A stretch of 64,000 nucleotides of DNA, taken from assembly GCA_002005505.1 (NCBI GenBank), contig KV908439.1, positions 128,501 to 192,500 on the forward strand, written 5' to 3'. Positions 1 through 20,689 of the stretch are shown here, piece after piece; position 1 is the stretch's first letter; every line of letters begins with the position of its first letter. The stretch is from Botryococcus braunii. Taxonomy: Eukaryota; Chlorophyta; Trebouxiophyceae. The position numbers and the translations under genes were made by a program. The notes under the pieces were generated by a model. The model saw nothing but the letters and a program-made list of their open reading frames with translations. It made no database searches and was not told the origin of the DNA.

Positions 1-111
1 CGGCATAGTTGGTTTAGCTTGTTGACAAAACCTCATGACGGGGGACACCCGGACTATACATAACTTCCAGCATAAGACAAAATTTACAGGCCCGGTGCTT
101 GGGCTGTCAAT

Positions 112-112
<1 letters not shown>

Positions 113-172
<60 letters not shown>

Positions 173-185
173 GCGCGCGCGTGTG
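113..185. repeat. (AC)n microsatellite with GC-alternating end
   Basis: An uninterrupted AC dinucleotide run is followed directly by about ten bases of GC alternation and a short GTGT stretch. The whole tract alternates purine and pyrimidine. Confidence 0.95.
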
Positions 186-1979
186 CACGTACGCACTTAC
201 ACTAGCTTGCTCACCAAGACACACTCATGTAAGCTTCATTGAACATCCTCCTGTAAACCTTCAAAGTACTTTCTTTACATTGGATGAGTAAACACTATAC
301 TACGGCTAGCTTCAACTGCTACTGTCATTGAAATTGGCTCGAGCTCAAAGCCCTATTGCTTCTGAATCCCACGCCGTTTTCTAATTCATGGTGTCTTGAT
401 GATGATAATTGCAGGTGGTGGGAAAGTAATCATGCCCACATCCTATTGCTGATGAAGAGACCTGATCCTGACTTCAAAAAATTCCCCTATGTAACGCTCC
501 CCTTTCGGTGCTACATAACAACCACAAATGCGATCACGTCAAAAAGACAGCTGTAGCGATCACTTGACATGTCCTGGAGAGACAGCTGTTCTATCGCAGC
601 AGGTCAGACAGACAAAGGTGCTCCTTGAGCATTCTAGGGAGCTCATCATTGGCAACAACAGTGTCTTTCACGACCCAAAACGCCAGCACGACCCTCATCG
701 TGGGTTTGGGTGCCCGTGAATGAGGCCCAAGTCGCCAGGCTCTTGGCTGCAAGCCAGGAGGTCCAGTCTCTCTAGAACCATGTTTGAGGACACATCAATC
801 GAGGTCAGTAAAGGACCTTTATTTTAGTGAAAAGGTTCAAGCATGACATGTAAAACTCCCCATTGGGACAATGGAGGTGTTGCCTATTTCAAATATATGC
901 TTGAGGGAGACCGAAAATAGAATGGTCACCCTCTTCTTGTCGTCCATGTTCAGACAGAGGGAGTCTTGAGACTCCCTGTGCTGAATGCTTCCAAATACGA
1001 GAGCGTACCACACTGCGTCTGTGACGTCTTGTGTGGTTGCAACCATTTGGTTATATGTTCTACATGACCCGCCGGGGTGGCTAGGTATGCCTATCACTGC
1101 ATCATTAGTGTGAAAAGACTTCTGACGGTCATAGGTTGCTGTTTGCTTGCCGTTAGCCAAAGGGACCAAATTACAATGACTTCCTTCACCGGTGCATGTG
1201 CCCTAACCCAGAGCACTTCACTTTTTCCCAGCCACATTCTGCTGAATTTGCTCGTCTGACCCTTGTGTCATACTTTCCCTTTCGAGCAGATGAAAGAATC
1301 CCCTGGCCATAGGGCATGCATCTGCAATGCTAAGTCTCCAAGTGATGCATTCAGCACCCGGCTATGGTCACAAATAGCAAGTCCCAACGTGATCTTCAGC
1401 AACAACCATAGCAGGCGTTGGCAGGAACCCCCCCCTCCCCCCAAAAATCCCTTTTCTATTTTCCCCTAAAGGATAATCTGGAGTACTCACCAATCAGCAC
1501 GTTCACAGCTGAAACTTATTTTAGAAAACCAAGCACACTAGCAGAGTAGTGCAGCGCACTCCATCTGCGTCAAAGTGTGCTTCCGTTCAGGCCCCCAGGA
1601 TCTGCAATGAATCACATTGCAGGTCCAATTAAAACCGCTGAAGGAGGCCGGCTCTTGAAAAATTGGCATATGTGCTAGTTCAGGGATTGGCTTAACGGGT
1701 GACACAAAAAGGAACCTTGCAACTCACCAACCAACCAAACCATCCACAAATACTTAGCCTATAATGCCGGCATTTGAGGCTCGCAATCCCACATGGAAGG
1801 AGCATTTGGTGGAGTACTGGGATATAAAAATTTACTGCATCCCACTAATTCTGAACCTGAAAGAGTCATCTTTCCAGTTTAAAAAATTTCTGCAAGCTTG
1901 GATGTGCCCTACGGCAAATGTAGAACATTCTTAAAGGCAATGTCCCAAACAGCATGCGCGATTCCTAGCACAACATTTT
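186..1979. other. No gene recognised
   Basis: Both strands contain only short open frames with no recognisable protein motif and no convincing chain of splice-compatible exons. There is a short C-rich run near 1428-1441. Nothing else stands out. Confidence 0.5.
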
Positions 1980-2216
1980 TTAATGTCTGGCCTGTGTCCC
2001 ACCCAAAATTTCAGACAGTTCATTGATGCGCACCCGCTGCCTTTCTACCAGTGCTGTTCTACAGTTGCTGCCCACAACCCGCAAAGCCACGTAGTTCAAC
2101 TCAGCTATACAGGAAGTGTACAGCCTCTCCAATAACCCCCGCGTCACGTTTGTCATGTGTGCAATGGTGTGAACGACCCAACAGTGGAGGACGCAGCCAA
2201 AGTGTAATAGCTTCAC
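1980..2216 (-). CDS. Possible coding exon, unknown product
   Basis: This is a minus-strand open frame of 78 codons. Its C-terminal half (LLERLYTSCIAEL, then VALRVVGSNCRTALVERQR and INELSEILGG) reads like folded protein with a helical pattern rather than low-complexity sequence. I do not recognise the family. It lies about 170 bases beyond the stop codon of the secreted-protein gene on the same strand, so it would be the last exon of a different transcript or a chance frame. No clear splice acceptor decides its start. Treat it as a weak candidate only. Confidence 0.22.
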   Translation of the reverse strand: MKLLHFGCVLHCWVVHTIAHMTNVTRGLLERLYTSCIAELNYVALRVVGSNCRTALVERQRVRINELSEILGGTQARH

Positions 2217-2389
2217 GGAGCCCTCTCAAGACTGGTGGTGGCAAGTCTAATATTCACTCCCTTCTAGAACTTCTTTTAATCCTTACCGAGACAACGTGAT
2301 AGGAATAAAAGTATCCTTTGTCCCACACCCTGGGCCCCTGGCCTTTGGCAGCGACATCAGCAAAAGAGTATACCGCCCCTTCTCAGCCG

Positions 2390-4585
2390 CTAAACAACCC
2401 AAAATGTCTGCTGAGCAGGGGAAATGTGGAAGGCTCCCATGCGGACCGCGCCCATTCCTGGATAGCCCAGGCCAAATCCTAAGGGCCAGAGCGGCTGGGA
2501 GAAGTTCTCGACTACGGGGCCGCTCATTTTGTTAAAGGTCGCCCACTGTGCAATGTCTTGCATGTCAAAGTCCAAGATGACATTGTCTACAATGTTGGGA
2601 GTGCCATCCTTGTTGACTCCGTCCAAGACCGGCATGAGGATGTCCATCATGAAGAACCGTACAGCGCCCTTCCGCGGAAGGTACCAGGTGGTGTTGGGCA
2701 CGGGGATGTAGGCAGTATTAATCTTGCAAATGGTATCGATCTTCAACAGAGGTTTGCTGCGGTCCTTTGGGTCAAATATGGACACGTCTTCGCAACCTGA
2801 TGGCTGGGTTGTCCATTCCCAAACTGTTGGAGTGCAGTAGTCTGCAAAAGGGGAATTTGGCCCACAGTACTTCGCTTGCGATGCCCATGACTGCGTGAAT
2901 GTGAATGTTTCGGCTCTCTTCCCGTTTTTGTCTGTGTATGTTCCTTGCAACGCATACACTCCCTGCACAGCGCAAATCCCCTTCAGGCCAAAGTGTTCCG
3001 TCCTTGTCCATCTCGCAGCTACTCAACTCATGTACTCATATACTTTCAATCCATATTGCTTATAATATATGGTGCTCTTAGAGTCCTGTGCATGTTGGAT
3101 GTACTGGAATGAGGCGTTTAAGATGTTTGCAAACATGCATCCCAACCGGGGAGCAATGCGGCAGGTGTGCCAGGGCTTTCTCTAGCCCTGCCCCTCTTGG
3201 GGGTCGGACAGGCCCTTGCCCCTGCTCTTCAGTCACTTCTTTATGTGTGAAAGCTTGTGTTTCTTGAACCATGATCATCTCGAGGAGGCTAATCCAACGC
3301 CCGCAATAACAAATGTTGAAGCGCCCCCCCCCCCACACCCCCCGGGGGCCTAAGTCAGAGGGCTGAAAAAAGAGCCTAGCATCTGTGTAGACTAAGCCAA
3401 GGCTCCACGATGGAAACCTCTTGCAAAAGCAGTAAAAGCTGCATTGACAGTGTGCTTCATAACATATACTCCAAAGAATGAAACACAGTGCTGCAGGGAC
3501 ATTGCCTCAAGAGGGGGGGCCAAAGCCAACAACACCAAAACAGCACTGCTGCCTCAAAGGTGCTTTCCAGAGTGTTTCCGAGGCAAAACCAGACCACAGA
3601 TGCTGCGTGCTTTCAAGTAGACTATATCTGAGTATGCTCATATGAATGTGGTGGTGTATGGTGTGGCTATCCATAAGTCAAGGGTGGGGACAGATCTGGT
3701 TACACTTAAAGTCCACAAGGGAAGATGACCGTTTAAGGCATACATAGTAAAATTGGCCCTCGGGGCCATTGAAGGAGCCAAACAGGATGCCTGAAAGGCC
3801 ATATGGTGCAGGTTGGAAGCTAGGATTAGCGAAACGCAGTGGCGTGTCAGGGCTGTTCTTTCCATAACCGAACCAAGCATATCCATTCTTGACCTCCAAC
3901 CAGGTATTCGACCGGAATACTATCTCATCCGCCATTTGTGGTCCAGCTTCTGTATGCGGTCTGCAAGTTTCCCAATGAGATGGTCATGCACTCGGCTTCT
4001 CAGATGTACAACACCCAAGCTGCACCTGTGGTGGCATTGTAACTTTTCACGCCAAAAAGAGGGTACAGGAGAAGTGCATGTGTGAGTTTGCGCTGTTTTT
4101 GCAACAAGGGCTTTATTGCAAGCCTTTTGACACTTAAAAATCAAAATGAAAGCTTGAGGGAGAGGAGTATCTTGAAACTACCCCAACTTCCAGTAATATC
4201 ATTCATATGGAGTCTGCTGTGAGTGATTGCGGCGTATACCAAGGGAATGGTCCCAGCCTTCAATCTCCTATCCTCTCTGTACGACTTGGTCGAGGTGGAG
4301 CAGCAGATGTTGCTGTTGAGCTGCTAGTTCAGAAGACTCCCGTGGCAGCGAAGGGCTCGCTCGCAAGAAACAATGAATATGACGAAACGGCTACAGGAAT
4401 TCAGGATGTTCAGGACGCAAACTCAGATAGGCATACTGTGTTGCATTCGCCGCAGGTTTCTCAGCACCATTTCCGTCTTTCTTTGTGGGCGGCGTTTGTG
4501 AAGATGCTTGCACAGCTACAATAAGATCAAGTAGTGAATATGAAAATGTCAAGCTCAAAATTGTCAAGACCGTTGCAGCCTTCAT
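2390..4585 (-). CDS. Secreted protein of unknown family, three exons
   Basis: The proposed exons are 4585-4437, 3960-3744 and 2962-2390, joined at GT/AG sites with matching phases (2 then 0), giving 312 residues. The N terminus is a signal peptide: MKAAT followed by a hydrophobic stretch to about residue 27. A short Thr/Lys/Ala-rich linker follows. The mature part is rich in aromatic residues and glycine (FRSNTW, AWFGYG, PYGLSGILFGSFNGPEG), with few cysteines (KYCG, DYCT, SGCED, DTICK) and several N-x-S/T sites, as in an extracellular or wall-associated protein. The first two introns both use GTATGC as donor. I recognise no catalytic motif or domain family. A further small exon in either intron cannot be excluded. 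The stop is TAG at the low-coordinate end. Confidence 0.55.
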
Positions 4586-4699
4586 CTCCCTTAGCGACTT
4601 ATGTCCAGGACCGCCGTACGACAGTCAAACAACGTATCCCTGCCGAAGGTTCCAGAGGTCCCTGATGTGCGGTTAAAAGTGTCATAGAGTATAACAGGG

Positions 4700-5128
4700 T
4701 AATAGAGTTGTAACTCTGTGAGTCAATTGTGTCTCTACTGGGTTGTCGCACTCAGAAGTTGAGCGTGCGGGAGTGTTTACGTGGGGCTCTATCCATTTTA
4801 AACCCCGCGGGAGGGTCGTCAAGGAAAACTGTATTTATGTCATTTCGTCGATCATCGACAAAATCCGATGAACCGTCGAATATCGGAGCCCAAATACTCG
4901 GGCCGCCCAAACTGCGTTATTGCTGAAACTCCGGGCGACCCTTAAGGTTGCCAACCAGTGGGCGAGATATATGTATGTTACTTATCATTGCCGTCCTCTT
5001 CAGCACTAAGGCTGCTGCTGGATGTAATATCCCTTCCCTCCTTCTTTCCAACCCATTACTAAATGTCCTTTGGGTTCGGGTTCTCCAGTCTGTGGTTTTG
5101 CCCGTTCATCCGTGCGTGCGCGCACGCG

Positions 5129-5190
<62 letters not shown>

Positions 5191-8045
5191 CGTGCGCGTA
5201 CACTTACGTAATGGCCGTTGCGGTACAGTTCTAACACAATCTGCGGAGGGTTGCAACTACCTCATGCGCTACCCCATAACGCATCACGGGGTAACTCAGT
5301 CCAAATGGGTGCACGTCAGACTGCCACATGTCAGACTGCCATAGGGTGTGCACACCCTAGATGTACTTGGCAATGGCCTAAACTGACGCGTTGTGACTTC
5401 TCCACGTGGTTCTTTGGTGTGAGTTATTGCGTTGAAGGAGTGTGACAGCCAGTGAGACGCTGCATGGCAGCACTGTCACGCAGTGTCTTACAGTGCCTGC
5501 CGCACACCGCCACACAGTGACTCACAGTGGCTCAAATAATTGCAATATTACAAGCAAGTGGGACCAAAGCTGCTAGCATGCTACGCTTGAAACCCCATGG
5601 GATTTCAAGTCGGACTCCGCCAGCGGGACTGCAGTCCGACTTCAAATTTGAAGTGGGACATGTGTGTACACCACGCTCCCCACGGGCTGTCCATGTTGAC
5701 AGAAGTCACAGACGACAGCTGCAACGCTTGCTGTGGTCACCTTAAGATCACAGGCAGTCGTACTGTTCGGTTTCATTCGATGTTTGGACATGTGATATAT
5801 CTATATAGCATGACCGATATAGGGAAATAGACGTCCCTTTGAAATGTACGTGATCACAAAACTATGTGGTGTGGCTGAACGACCACGGGCATTTTTCGCA
5901 CAACCGAGGCACTCGTACATTGTGTGGACATGTACAAGCATTGGATCCATGCATGGGGCTTGTCCATGGAGCGCAGGTCTCCGCCGGGACCAGTGCAGGC
6001 GATCCCAACGAGTCAGGCGTCCATGTAGTTGTTGCAAGCCTTCTGTGCAAGCTGCAGCAGGCATAAAGCTGATGGAGTCCTTCAGGAAGCAAGGAATTAC
6101 AGCAGGCTAGCCAAAAGCAGCCACTAGCTAGGTTGATGGAGTCTACAGGAAGAAAGTAAATAATACAATTGTAAGTAAGCAGAACCATGGTGGCCAGCCA
6201 CTATGTTGATGGAGTCTCTAGGTTGATGGAGACTCTAGGTCTAGCCACAGCCAACGCGATGTTGTGGAGACGGGCCTCTGCAGATATAGGGCATCGGCGG
6301 GGCCCCTGCAGATATATACAGTGCATCGGCGGGTCCCCTGCCAGTCACGTGAATTGGGTTTCTGCACTGTGCACGTACTTCGTCATTACGCTGTATGTGC
6401 AAATGGCATCCCAGCCCCCCATGGAGACATAACAGGGTTTTACTATATGTAAAAAAAGGGGCTTTTTGGGAAAAGGGGGGGGGGTGGCAAGGGGAGAGTT
6501 GGGTGGGAAAGAGTTCGATGCTCTGCTCTATGCTAAACATGGAAAGGGAAAAGATGGCGAAGGGGTTGTGCGGGAGACCTGCGAAACTGTAATAACTGCA
6601 ACTATGGAGGTTGAGGGGGAAGGTAGGGGGGGGGGGCGCCATGAGCAATGTTAATGCTCTACTTGGATCTCAAGTCCGATGCACTTGGTGTAGCAGCATC
6701 CTCAGTCTAAAACTGATGCCAATGGCCGGTGGTCAAGGAACTAGATATCGCAATTGCGACACTTCACTTGCAACACTAGTGAAGTACTTCTGTTGTATTG
6801 TTAAGATTATTTAGTCCCTTTCCCTCAGAAGAGTAATGGTGGCCACGTGAAAGAGAGAGAGAGAGCGGTGAGAGCAGTTAGGCAAATCGTATGGACAATA
6901 TTTCCATAGATGATGAGGTACAGGATTGACATCTCAGGAGGTAATGTAGTACACAGACACGTTTTTCGAACTGAGGCGGTGGTGCGGGCAGGGTTAAGCA
7001 AGGCACTTGGTTGGAACTATTAAGGCACTCCGGGTGCTCGCCTCTGTTGCCAATCAGTCCTTGTTACTTGGGGAGTCACTGCTCTGCTACACTCACACAG
7101 CTGGAGAGTGACACCGACTGAGCCCCCGTCGTGTCCACACCATGCAGGGAATACGCCAGCCCATAACCTTACAACTACACAGGGTTGCAAAACTTCAATT
7201 GCAAGTCAAGGCCGCTGGTCAAGGGACCAGATACGGCAACACTGCACAACAATGGTCCTCCCTGACAAGCTTACATACGCAGGTCATGAAGGCAGAAAAT
7301 GACATTGGCGTAGTTTTAACCTTGATGACAATCCCTATACCCTCACCCCTAAACCCTAACGTGATCACCCAGCCGTCTGTAGAAAGGTCATAGATGGCGA
7401 TCACCGGAGCTTTACAGGATACACTGCATAGTGTGCAGGTGTAGCGCCTCTGGTGTCCCGGGTTTCTTCAGCGGTTACATCGAGCATAAGCGAGCGCCAT
7501 GAGCTCGGACATAACCTGATACCTCCGGGGACTCGTTGCCAGAAACCCTTGATGGTACACACAAGAGAGGTTGCAATACTGATGGTACACTATGCCCTAG
7601 CTAGGGTACCCACGGGCGGCGAATACCGTAATGCCCATCTGAGATCATGATTAATATCCGCTGCTGAGTCACCTAAACCAACCCCTGGAAAATGATCTCC
7701 TGAAAACGCTAAAAGGTCTAATTTCTCGCTCTGCAGCCTACATGGGCACAGTTTGCCTCACGTGGCTAGCGAAAGCTTACTTAAAGATATGACAACGTTT
7801 GATCATGTACCTTACCAGGGAATCTATTACTAAACTACACGGTGGAATGGGAGTTGTCCGGCTCCCATGGGGGTCGCTTAAAAGAATAGGCCTAGGGTAT
7901 AAGCAACACCGCTCAGTTATAAGCTGCGCAGTAGGAGGTGCTGGTGTGAGAAGGGGGTCCACACCATCAAGCAAGAATGCGCTGGCAGCCTTTCATACAT
8001 CCTATTCACACATACAACATCTTACAGAGCGCAGACAGATGCGTC
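4700..8045. other. No gene recognised
   Basis: Open frames here are short, and none carries recognisable motifs or splice-compatible partners. The stretch holds the TG microsatellite at 5131-5187, a G-run near 6472-6484 and a short telomere-like tract near 7347-7362 (two CCCTAA-type units). I see nothing else that can be supported. Confidence 0.45.
5131..5187. repeat. (TG)n microsatellite
   Basis: A pure TG dinucleotide run. It is preceded by CGTGCGTGCGCGCACGCG, another alternating purine-pyrimidine stretch. Confidence 0.95.
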
Positions 8046-8522
8046 ACTGCACATGTGCATGTGGACTCCTCCATCCATGAGAAGACTAGTCATTGCTGTT
8101 CCCAAAGATTTTGCTTCTCGGCTTCTAAATGCCTGTAAATCCCAACCCGGTTGGTAAATGTGGAAGAACACTGACTAGTCTGTGTCGTGGATCTCACATT
8201 AATGTTGACAATATTGTCGACCGAAACTTCTAACACGGTACTGACAGCAGTACTAGGATTTTAGGACGATCAGTAATTTCAGTACGTACTGCACATGTGC
8301 ATGTGGACTCCTCCATCCATGACAAGACTAGTCATTGCTGCTCCCAAAGATTTTACTTTTCGGCTTTAAGTGCCTGTAAATCCCAACCCGGTTGGTACCT
8401 GTGGAAGAACACTGACTAGTCTGTGTCATGGATCTCACATTAATGTTGACAATATTGTCGACCGAAACTTCTAACACGGTACTGACAGCAGTACTAGGAT
8501 TTTAGGACGATCAGTAGTATCA
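8046..8522. repeat. Tandem direct duplication, period about 242 bp
   Basis: The segment beginning ACTGCACATGTGCATG at 8046 is repeated from 8288 with few differences. Among them are a short indel in CTTCTAAATGCC versus CTTTAAGTGCC, and GTGTCGTGG versus GTGTCATGG. Both copies run to the shared TTAGGACGATCAGTA. No coding potential is apparent. Confidence 0.9.
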
Positions 8523-11500
8523 GTATACTGATAGTACTCTGTACCTTGCAGGGTCCGTCGCACTAACTAGCATAACTCATAATCGAGCAACAAGCCGATC
8601 CTATCTCTATAAAGTATCAGTCGAGCATCAGCAAGCGTCCTGCGAACGGGAATATACTATTATATACAGCTTTTCTGCTAGTTAGGCTTAATTGGTACTT
8701 ATAAGTACCTAACTCGTACAACGCCTGGACTGGATAATACTAATATTTTTTGGATAATCCTATAGAATTCGTCAGCTGTCTCGACCTCCCTACGCACACT
8801 ATTGGGATGCGTTGTGAAACGCGAAAGAAACATTCGAAAGGCGATGCAATCTGACAGAAGCCGCTTTGCACATGGCGCACCCATGATTGTGTCAGGTACA
8901 TGCCGATCTCTCTACAGACACTTGAACCCTAAAACCCTAAAACCCAACTCCAGTGTGGGGCATGCTTTAGTAAGCAACTTAGCATTCGTGAAAGCACATC
9001 ATAGAGGCCCCCGCTTGGCTTTTGGCGACTTGATATGGCCTCAAAACCAGCCATGCCATTGTACTGCAAGCCCTTAAACTCATGAGTGATCAACTTGCTC
9101 AACTCTTGCTTGAAAGAAGTAGAAGCCCTACTCTAACTGCATGTTTACTACACGCGCAGGTGTCCTCGTGTTCCCCCATGTAACTCCTTAAAAAACAGTC
9201 AGCCTGTGCCGCACATGAACAACAAGCATGATTGCTGGGCATCCAACTCTTGCCCAAGATGTACGTGGACATCGGTTCTGATGTACATCGCAGTTGTGGC
9301 GTTCACGTGACCTTCTGCTGTCAATCGCAGCCCATGACTTGGGCAACTAAATCTAGATCCTGCACCTTAGATGAGATCGCATGTGACACACATTTGGACA
9401 CAACGACATGCACGTCGTGATAACCGAGTGGGACAGCACACCACGTGTACAATGCAAAACCCCCGATCCCAAATACGGCGGCAAATTCTTACTCAATCAG
9501 CAATTTCCTCTGTGCCTCTTTTAGGTTATGCCAGTAATGGCCTCGTCCGCACAACACGAAATCGGTACTTTCCGCCGGGAAAGTAATAATATCCCTGACA
9601 GCAGCTACAGATACATTAGCTGTCTTAGTAGTCAAAAGAACACCAAGCCTTGTTCGTTACTCAGGTACTTATATAAGATATATCTAGAATAAGCGTCTTT
9701 CACAGGTCTACATACGCCCTAGCGACTGTCAGCCTATCAGTGGCCACGCCCCAAAACGAGCGGCACTGTCAGTGGCCAACAGATGTAATTTACTTTTGCA
9801 CCTGCCAGCGATTCGTCAAAAAGCCCTCATGCAATACTGCTGTCACGAAGTCTGTTTGGGCAGCTGTAATCACACACGTGTAGCTTACCTAAAAGGCACC
9901 CCAATTCGATCGATCATACATTTGTCCATACATTTGTTTCATTCCGAGGAAGCAGATCTCTGTGCTATGCACATATATATGCCGGCTGACAGCGAAAACT
10001 TGCGCAACGTCCAAAGAGGCAAAGCGCGTGGCGCAGCAAGGCGGAAGCAGAGACATAAAGCAGAGCAAGGATGCACATCTTCTGTAGAACCGGAAGCTTC
10101 CGTAGGGAGCATGAGATGGCGTAACCCAGCACATGGTGCACGCAATGGACTGGTTCAAATCTCATCAGTGGCCATCACCTCTGCATCGTTTCCTTTTCTG
10201 CTGCAGCGCTTGTATCCTAGGCCCATTAATGACAGCAATGTTTTCTAGAAAACATTGCTGATCCTCAGCCTGATCTACTGCCAATATGCTGGTCGGCAAT
10301 ATAAAACTTGACAATATCCAATGACAGGCCTAGTGTGACAATATTGTATATATCAATATGGCACTGCTATCAACACACATGAGCAGCGTCCCAAAGGTAG
10401 GGGTGGCTCTAAGCATAAAAATGTACAGCTTCCGCATGCATGCACAATCCCCGGGCCTCGCCCCTTTGGGTAGTACTGTTCAAGCTTGAAGGGGACCTTA
10501 AGGGTACTATCATATCAATTTTTCTGCGCCCCTGGTACTCAAAGTTTTTGTCGCTGCTGTGAAGCTGAAGCTCAATACATGCAACCTCCAGGTTGCATAC
10601 GTGAAAGTCTCAGAACACCAACGTACATTGCGTGGTCTTGGACACAACGCATCGTTTCAGACGCAACGCGCGCGGTCTGCGTGATCTAGACGTGCGTGGT
10701 CTGACATTTCCGCCGCAACCCAAATATGGTCAAGCTAGGATGCAATATGTATCCCATGTATATGCTAATATATACATATCCCATATGCTAATATATAGGA
10801 CGCTAGATACATCCCATATGCTAGATATATCCCATATGCTAATATATAGGACGCAACCTCCGCTGCACAAACCAAAAACATATATTCTAAGCAGGAATGG
10901 CTCCAAGGAAGCAGCGGAGGTGCGTTATTTTAACAATGTCAACAGGAAAAACCAACGCCCTCAGCTTCCAGTAGCATGTTGGGGTAGATGAAATTTAGAC
11001 CTTCGCCTCATAAGACCATCGGCACGGATGGACGTTTAAAACAATAGATCAAGACATCGAAATCCCATCCGCGTAAGATCTCACAAGCTTGTAACACGTA
11101 GAGATTTAAAGACCACTCTATCTAGAGATCTACATTCCATCCGTACCATTGCTCTTTTGAAGTGTAGCTACCTGTTAAAAGAGCTCACCTACTAGCCCAA
11201 ATAGGCTCCCTGACAAGCTAACAAACTGAGCTGCATCTCAGCAGAGATCGCCATCTGCCGGAAGAGCAATAGACGAAATTTCTATTCGCTTGCACATGTC
11301 TGAACACGGTATATATCAATACCAATGCATATCTGAACAGTAATAATTTAATAACATAATATATCAATGCCAGTGCAGAGCTGTACTGCTGCAGAAGAAT
11401 TCTTGCAACACCTGGACCGGAAGATCCACACAGGGACCCCTTCAAACTCTTCACGCATGCTCCTGGGGCAGGTAATATCAATTAACTGACTTTTAGGAGC

Positions 11501-11590
11501 ATAAAGGCTGGGCAAGGCCGCGTTTGTGCGCAAACATCGGCGGAGTTCCAGCATCAAAAACACTCCGTGTCAGAAGCCATGTACATGTCA
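8523..11590. other. No gene recognised; small repeats and one palindrome
   Basis: No supported exon was found. The 158-codon plus-strand frame at 9772-10248 has no recognisable motif and I leave it uncalled. The region holds a telomere-like tract at 8924-8946, a 28-bp perfect palindrome at 10233-10260, and a short AT-rich tandem repeat of CATATGCTAATATATA-type units at about 10740-10855. Confidence 0.45.
8924..8946. repeat. Interstitial telomere-like repeat
   Basis: TGAACCCTAAAACCCTAAAA followed by CCCAA gives two CCCTAAAA units and a partial third. CCCTAAAA is the complement of TTTTAGGG, a telomere repeat known from some green algae. Confidence 0.6.
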
Positions 11591-11599
11591 GCCAGATTA

Positions 11600-11965
11600 G
11601 GGTTGATCAGCGTCTCACCCAGATCAGTCCTCATCCTGGCCAGATTAAGTCATCATCCTGGCCCATGAAGTCATCATCCTGGCCAGATTAGTTCCTCATC
11701 CAGCCCAGATTGAGTCCTCCTCCTGCCCAGACAAAGTCCTCATCCTGGCCAGATTAATTCCTCATCGCTGCCCACAGACAAAGTCTTCACCCAGTCTAGT
11801 CCTAATCCTGCGCAGATTAAGTCCTGATCCTGCGCAGATTAAGTCCTGATCCTGTCTGCATTAGTCATAATCCTGGCCAAATTAGTCATAATCCTGGCCA
11901 GATTAGTCATGATCCTGGCCACATTGAGTCACGATCCTCGCCAGATTAGTCCTCATCCTGGCCTC
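11600..11965. repeat. Minisatellite, about 20-30 bp units
   Basis: Degenerate tandem copies of a unit like CATCCTGGCCAGATTAAGTC are spread across the interval with variable spacing. No open reading frame is conserved across the units. Confidence 0.85.
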
Positions 11966-12119
11966 ATCATGCGGGAAAGCTTAACCGACATTAGACATTT
12001 GCCAAACCTAATAGTGGGGGTGTTGACCCCAGAGCTAAACCTGCGAATAACATCTGCTTACCTGTGAATGAACCACTCAGTAACTGCAGCCTAATTTGAA
12101 AGAAGATGTGTGAAGGCCA

Positions 12120-12500
12120 CCACCCTTTGACATCCAAAACGCTGTGCGCTGCCGGCTTTCACCGCCAGGGCTATTTCCGAGCCAGCAATCTTGACATCTA
12201 ACACCCATTGTACCAGCTTTTGCCATTCTCATGCCAATCATGCCAATAATTTACTGATAATACTAGCGCTGATTGTGAGCCACCAATCTTGACATCAAAT
12301 ACCTGCCGTACTGCCGAATTTCGGCATGATTATGCCAATCATCAATTGGTAATATTAGAGCTACTCCTGAGCCACCAAGCTCGACATCTAACACCCTGTG
12401 TAATTCCGGCTCTTCAGCTTTGTCATGCCAATAAAATATTGGCAGTATTGGCGCTGATTCTGGGACAAAAATCTTGACATCCAATACAATGCAGGCTGTA
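12120..12500. repeat. Degenerate tandem repeat flanking the sterol methyltransferase 3' end
   Basis: About four imperfect copies of a roughly 100-bp unit follow one another. Each contains a form of CTTGACATCTAACACC, then TCATGCCAAT, then TATTGGCGCTGATT and GAGCCACCAA. They lie just beyond the stop codon of the methyltransferase gene and may be part of its 3' untranslated region or flank. Confidence 0.75.
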
Positions 12501-12552
12501 CCGACACTGGACGAATATCTCATTGTACCACATGTTATTGTCGGTATTGCTG

Positions 12553-19970
<7,418 letters not shown>

Positions 19971-20689
19971 AGCGTGGAATGCCTTTAAGCGATTGAAGCT
20001 CTATCGGAAAGCACAAATAAGATATTATTTCGTGGTACTTTTCTGCCGTTTCTGCAAGTATTTCTCGGCAGGCGGGTCCCGAGAAAGCGCGCGTGTTTGT
20101 CTGCGTCGAGGGAGTTAAGCTACAAGTTTCGCCCAGCGACGCCGGGCCAGCGTGTCTTTCAAACAGGGCCGGTTGAAGTGGACGCATGTGGAGCCACGTG
20201 AACCCAAGGCAGGGGCCCACGAGTATGTACGAGCAGCGCAACGCGGGGAGTTGCTATGCATACTCACAGACATATCACCATGCACTGATATGACCCCAAC
20301 ACACCACAGCCCACTGTATGCATGTAAACGGACCTTCTGGGGTATGGTGCTGGCCACATCTGCCAGCAGGGGTCCCACCCAAACTTTCAGTTACAGGTAC
20401 GAAAATGCCAACGCCCACTCATGTCCACAAATCATTGCACTGGATGCTGTGGATGTGGGGGTTGGAGGGGGGGGGGGGGTGAGGGTAATTTTTTAAAGGT
20501 GTCCAGGTAAACTGGAAAAGGGGGTGGGGGTTGACCGTCCGTATGGACCCCATGTGATATTCTCTTTTTGGTTGTTGGGGGTTTTCCTTATTAGTAACTC
20601 TGCCGGGTCAAACTGCTGGGAGTAGTGGGGTGGGAGTTTAGGGCTCTCGCCCCCATCTTCCTTTTTCTAGAGTATGTACGAGCAGCTCG
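19971..20689. other. Upstream flank of SMT; no gene recognised
   Basis: This is the 5' flank of the sterol methyltransferase gene and would hold its promoter. I see no clear TATA box close to the start codon. A G-run lies at about 20466-20480. No supported exon occurs on either strand. Confidence 0.4.

Noticed and set aside
9772..10248. 158-codon plus-strand frame
   Set aside because: It has no recognisable motif, unremarkable composition and no splice partners. The length is within what chance gives in 64 kb.
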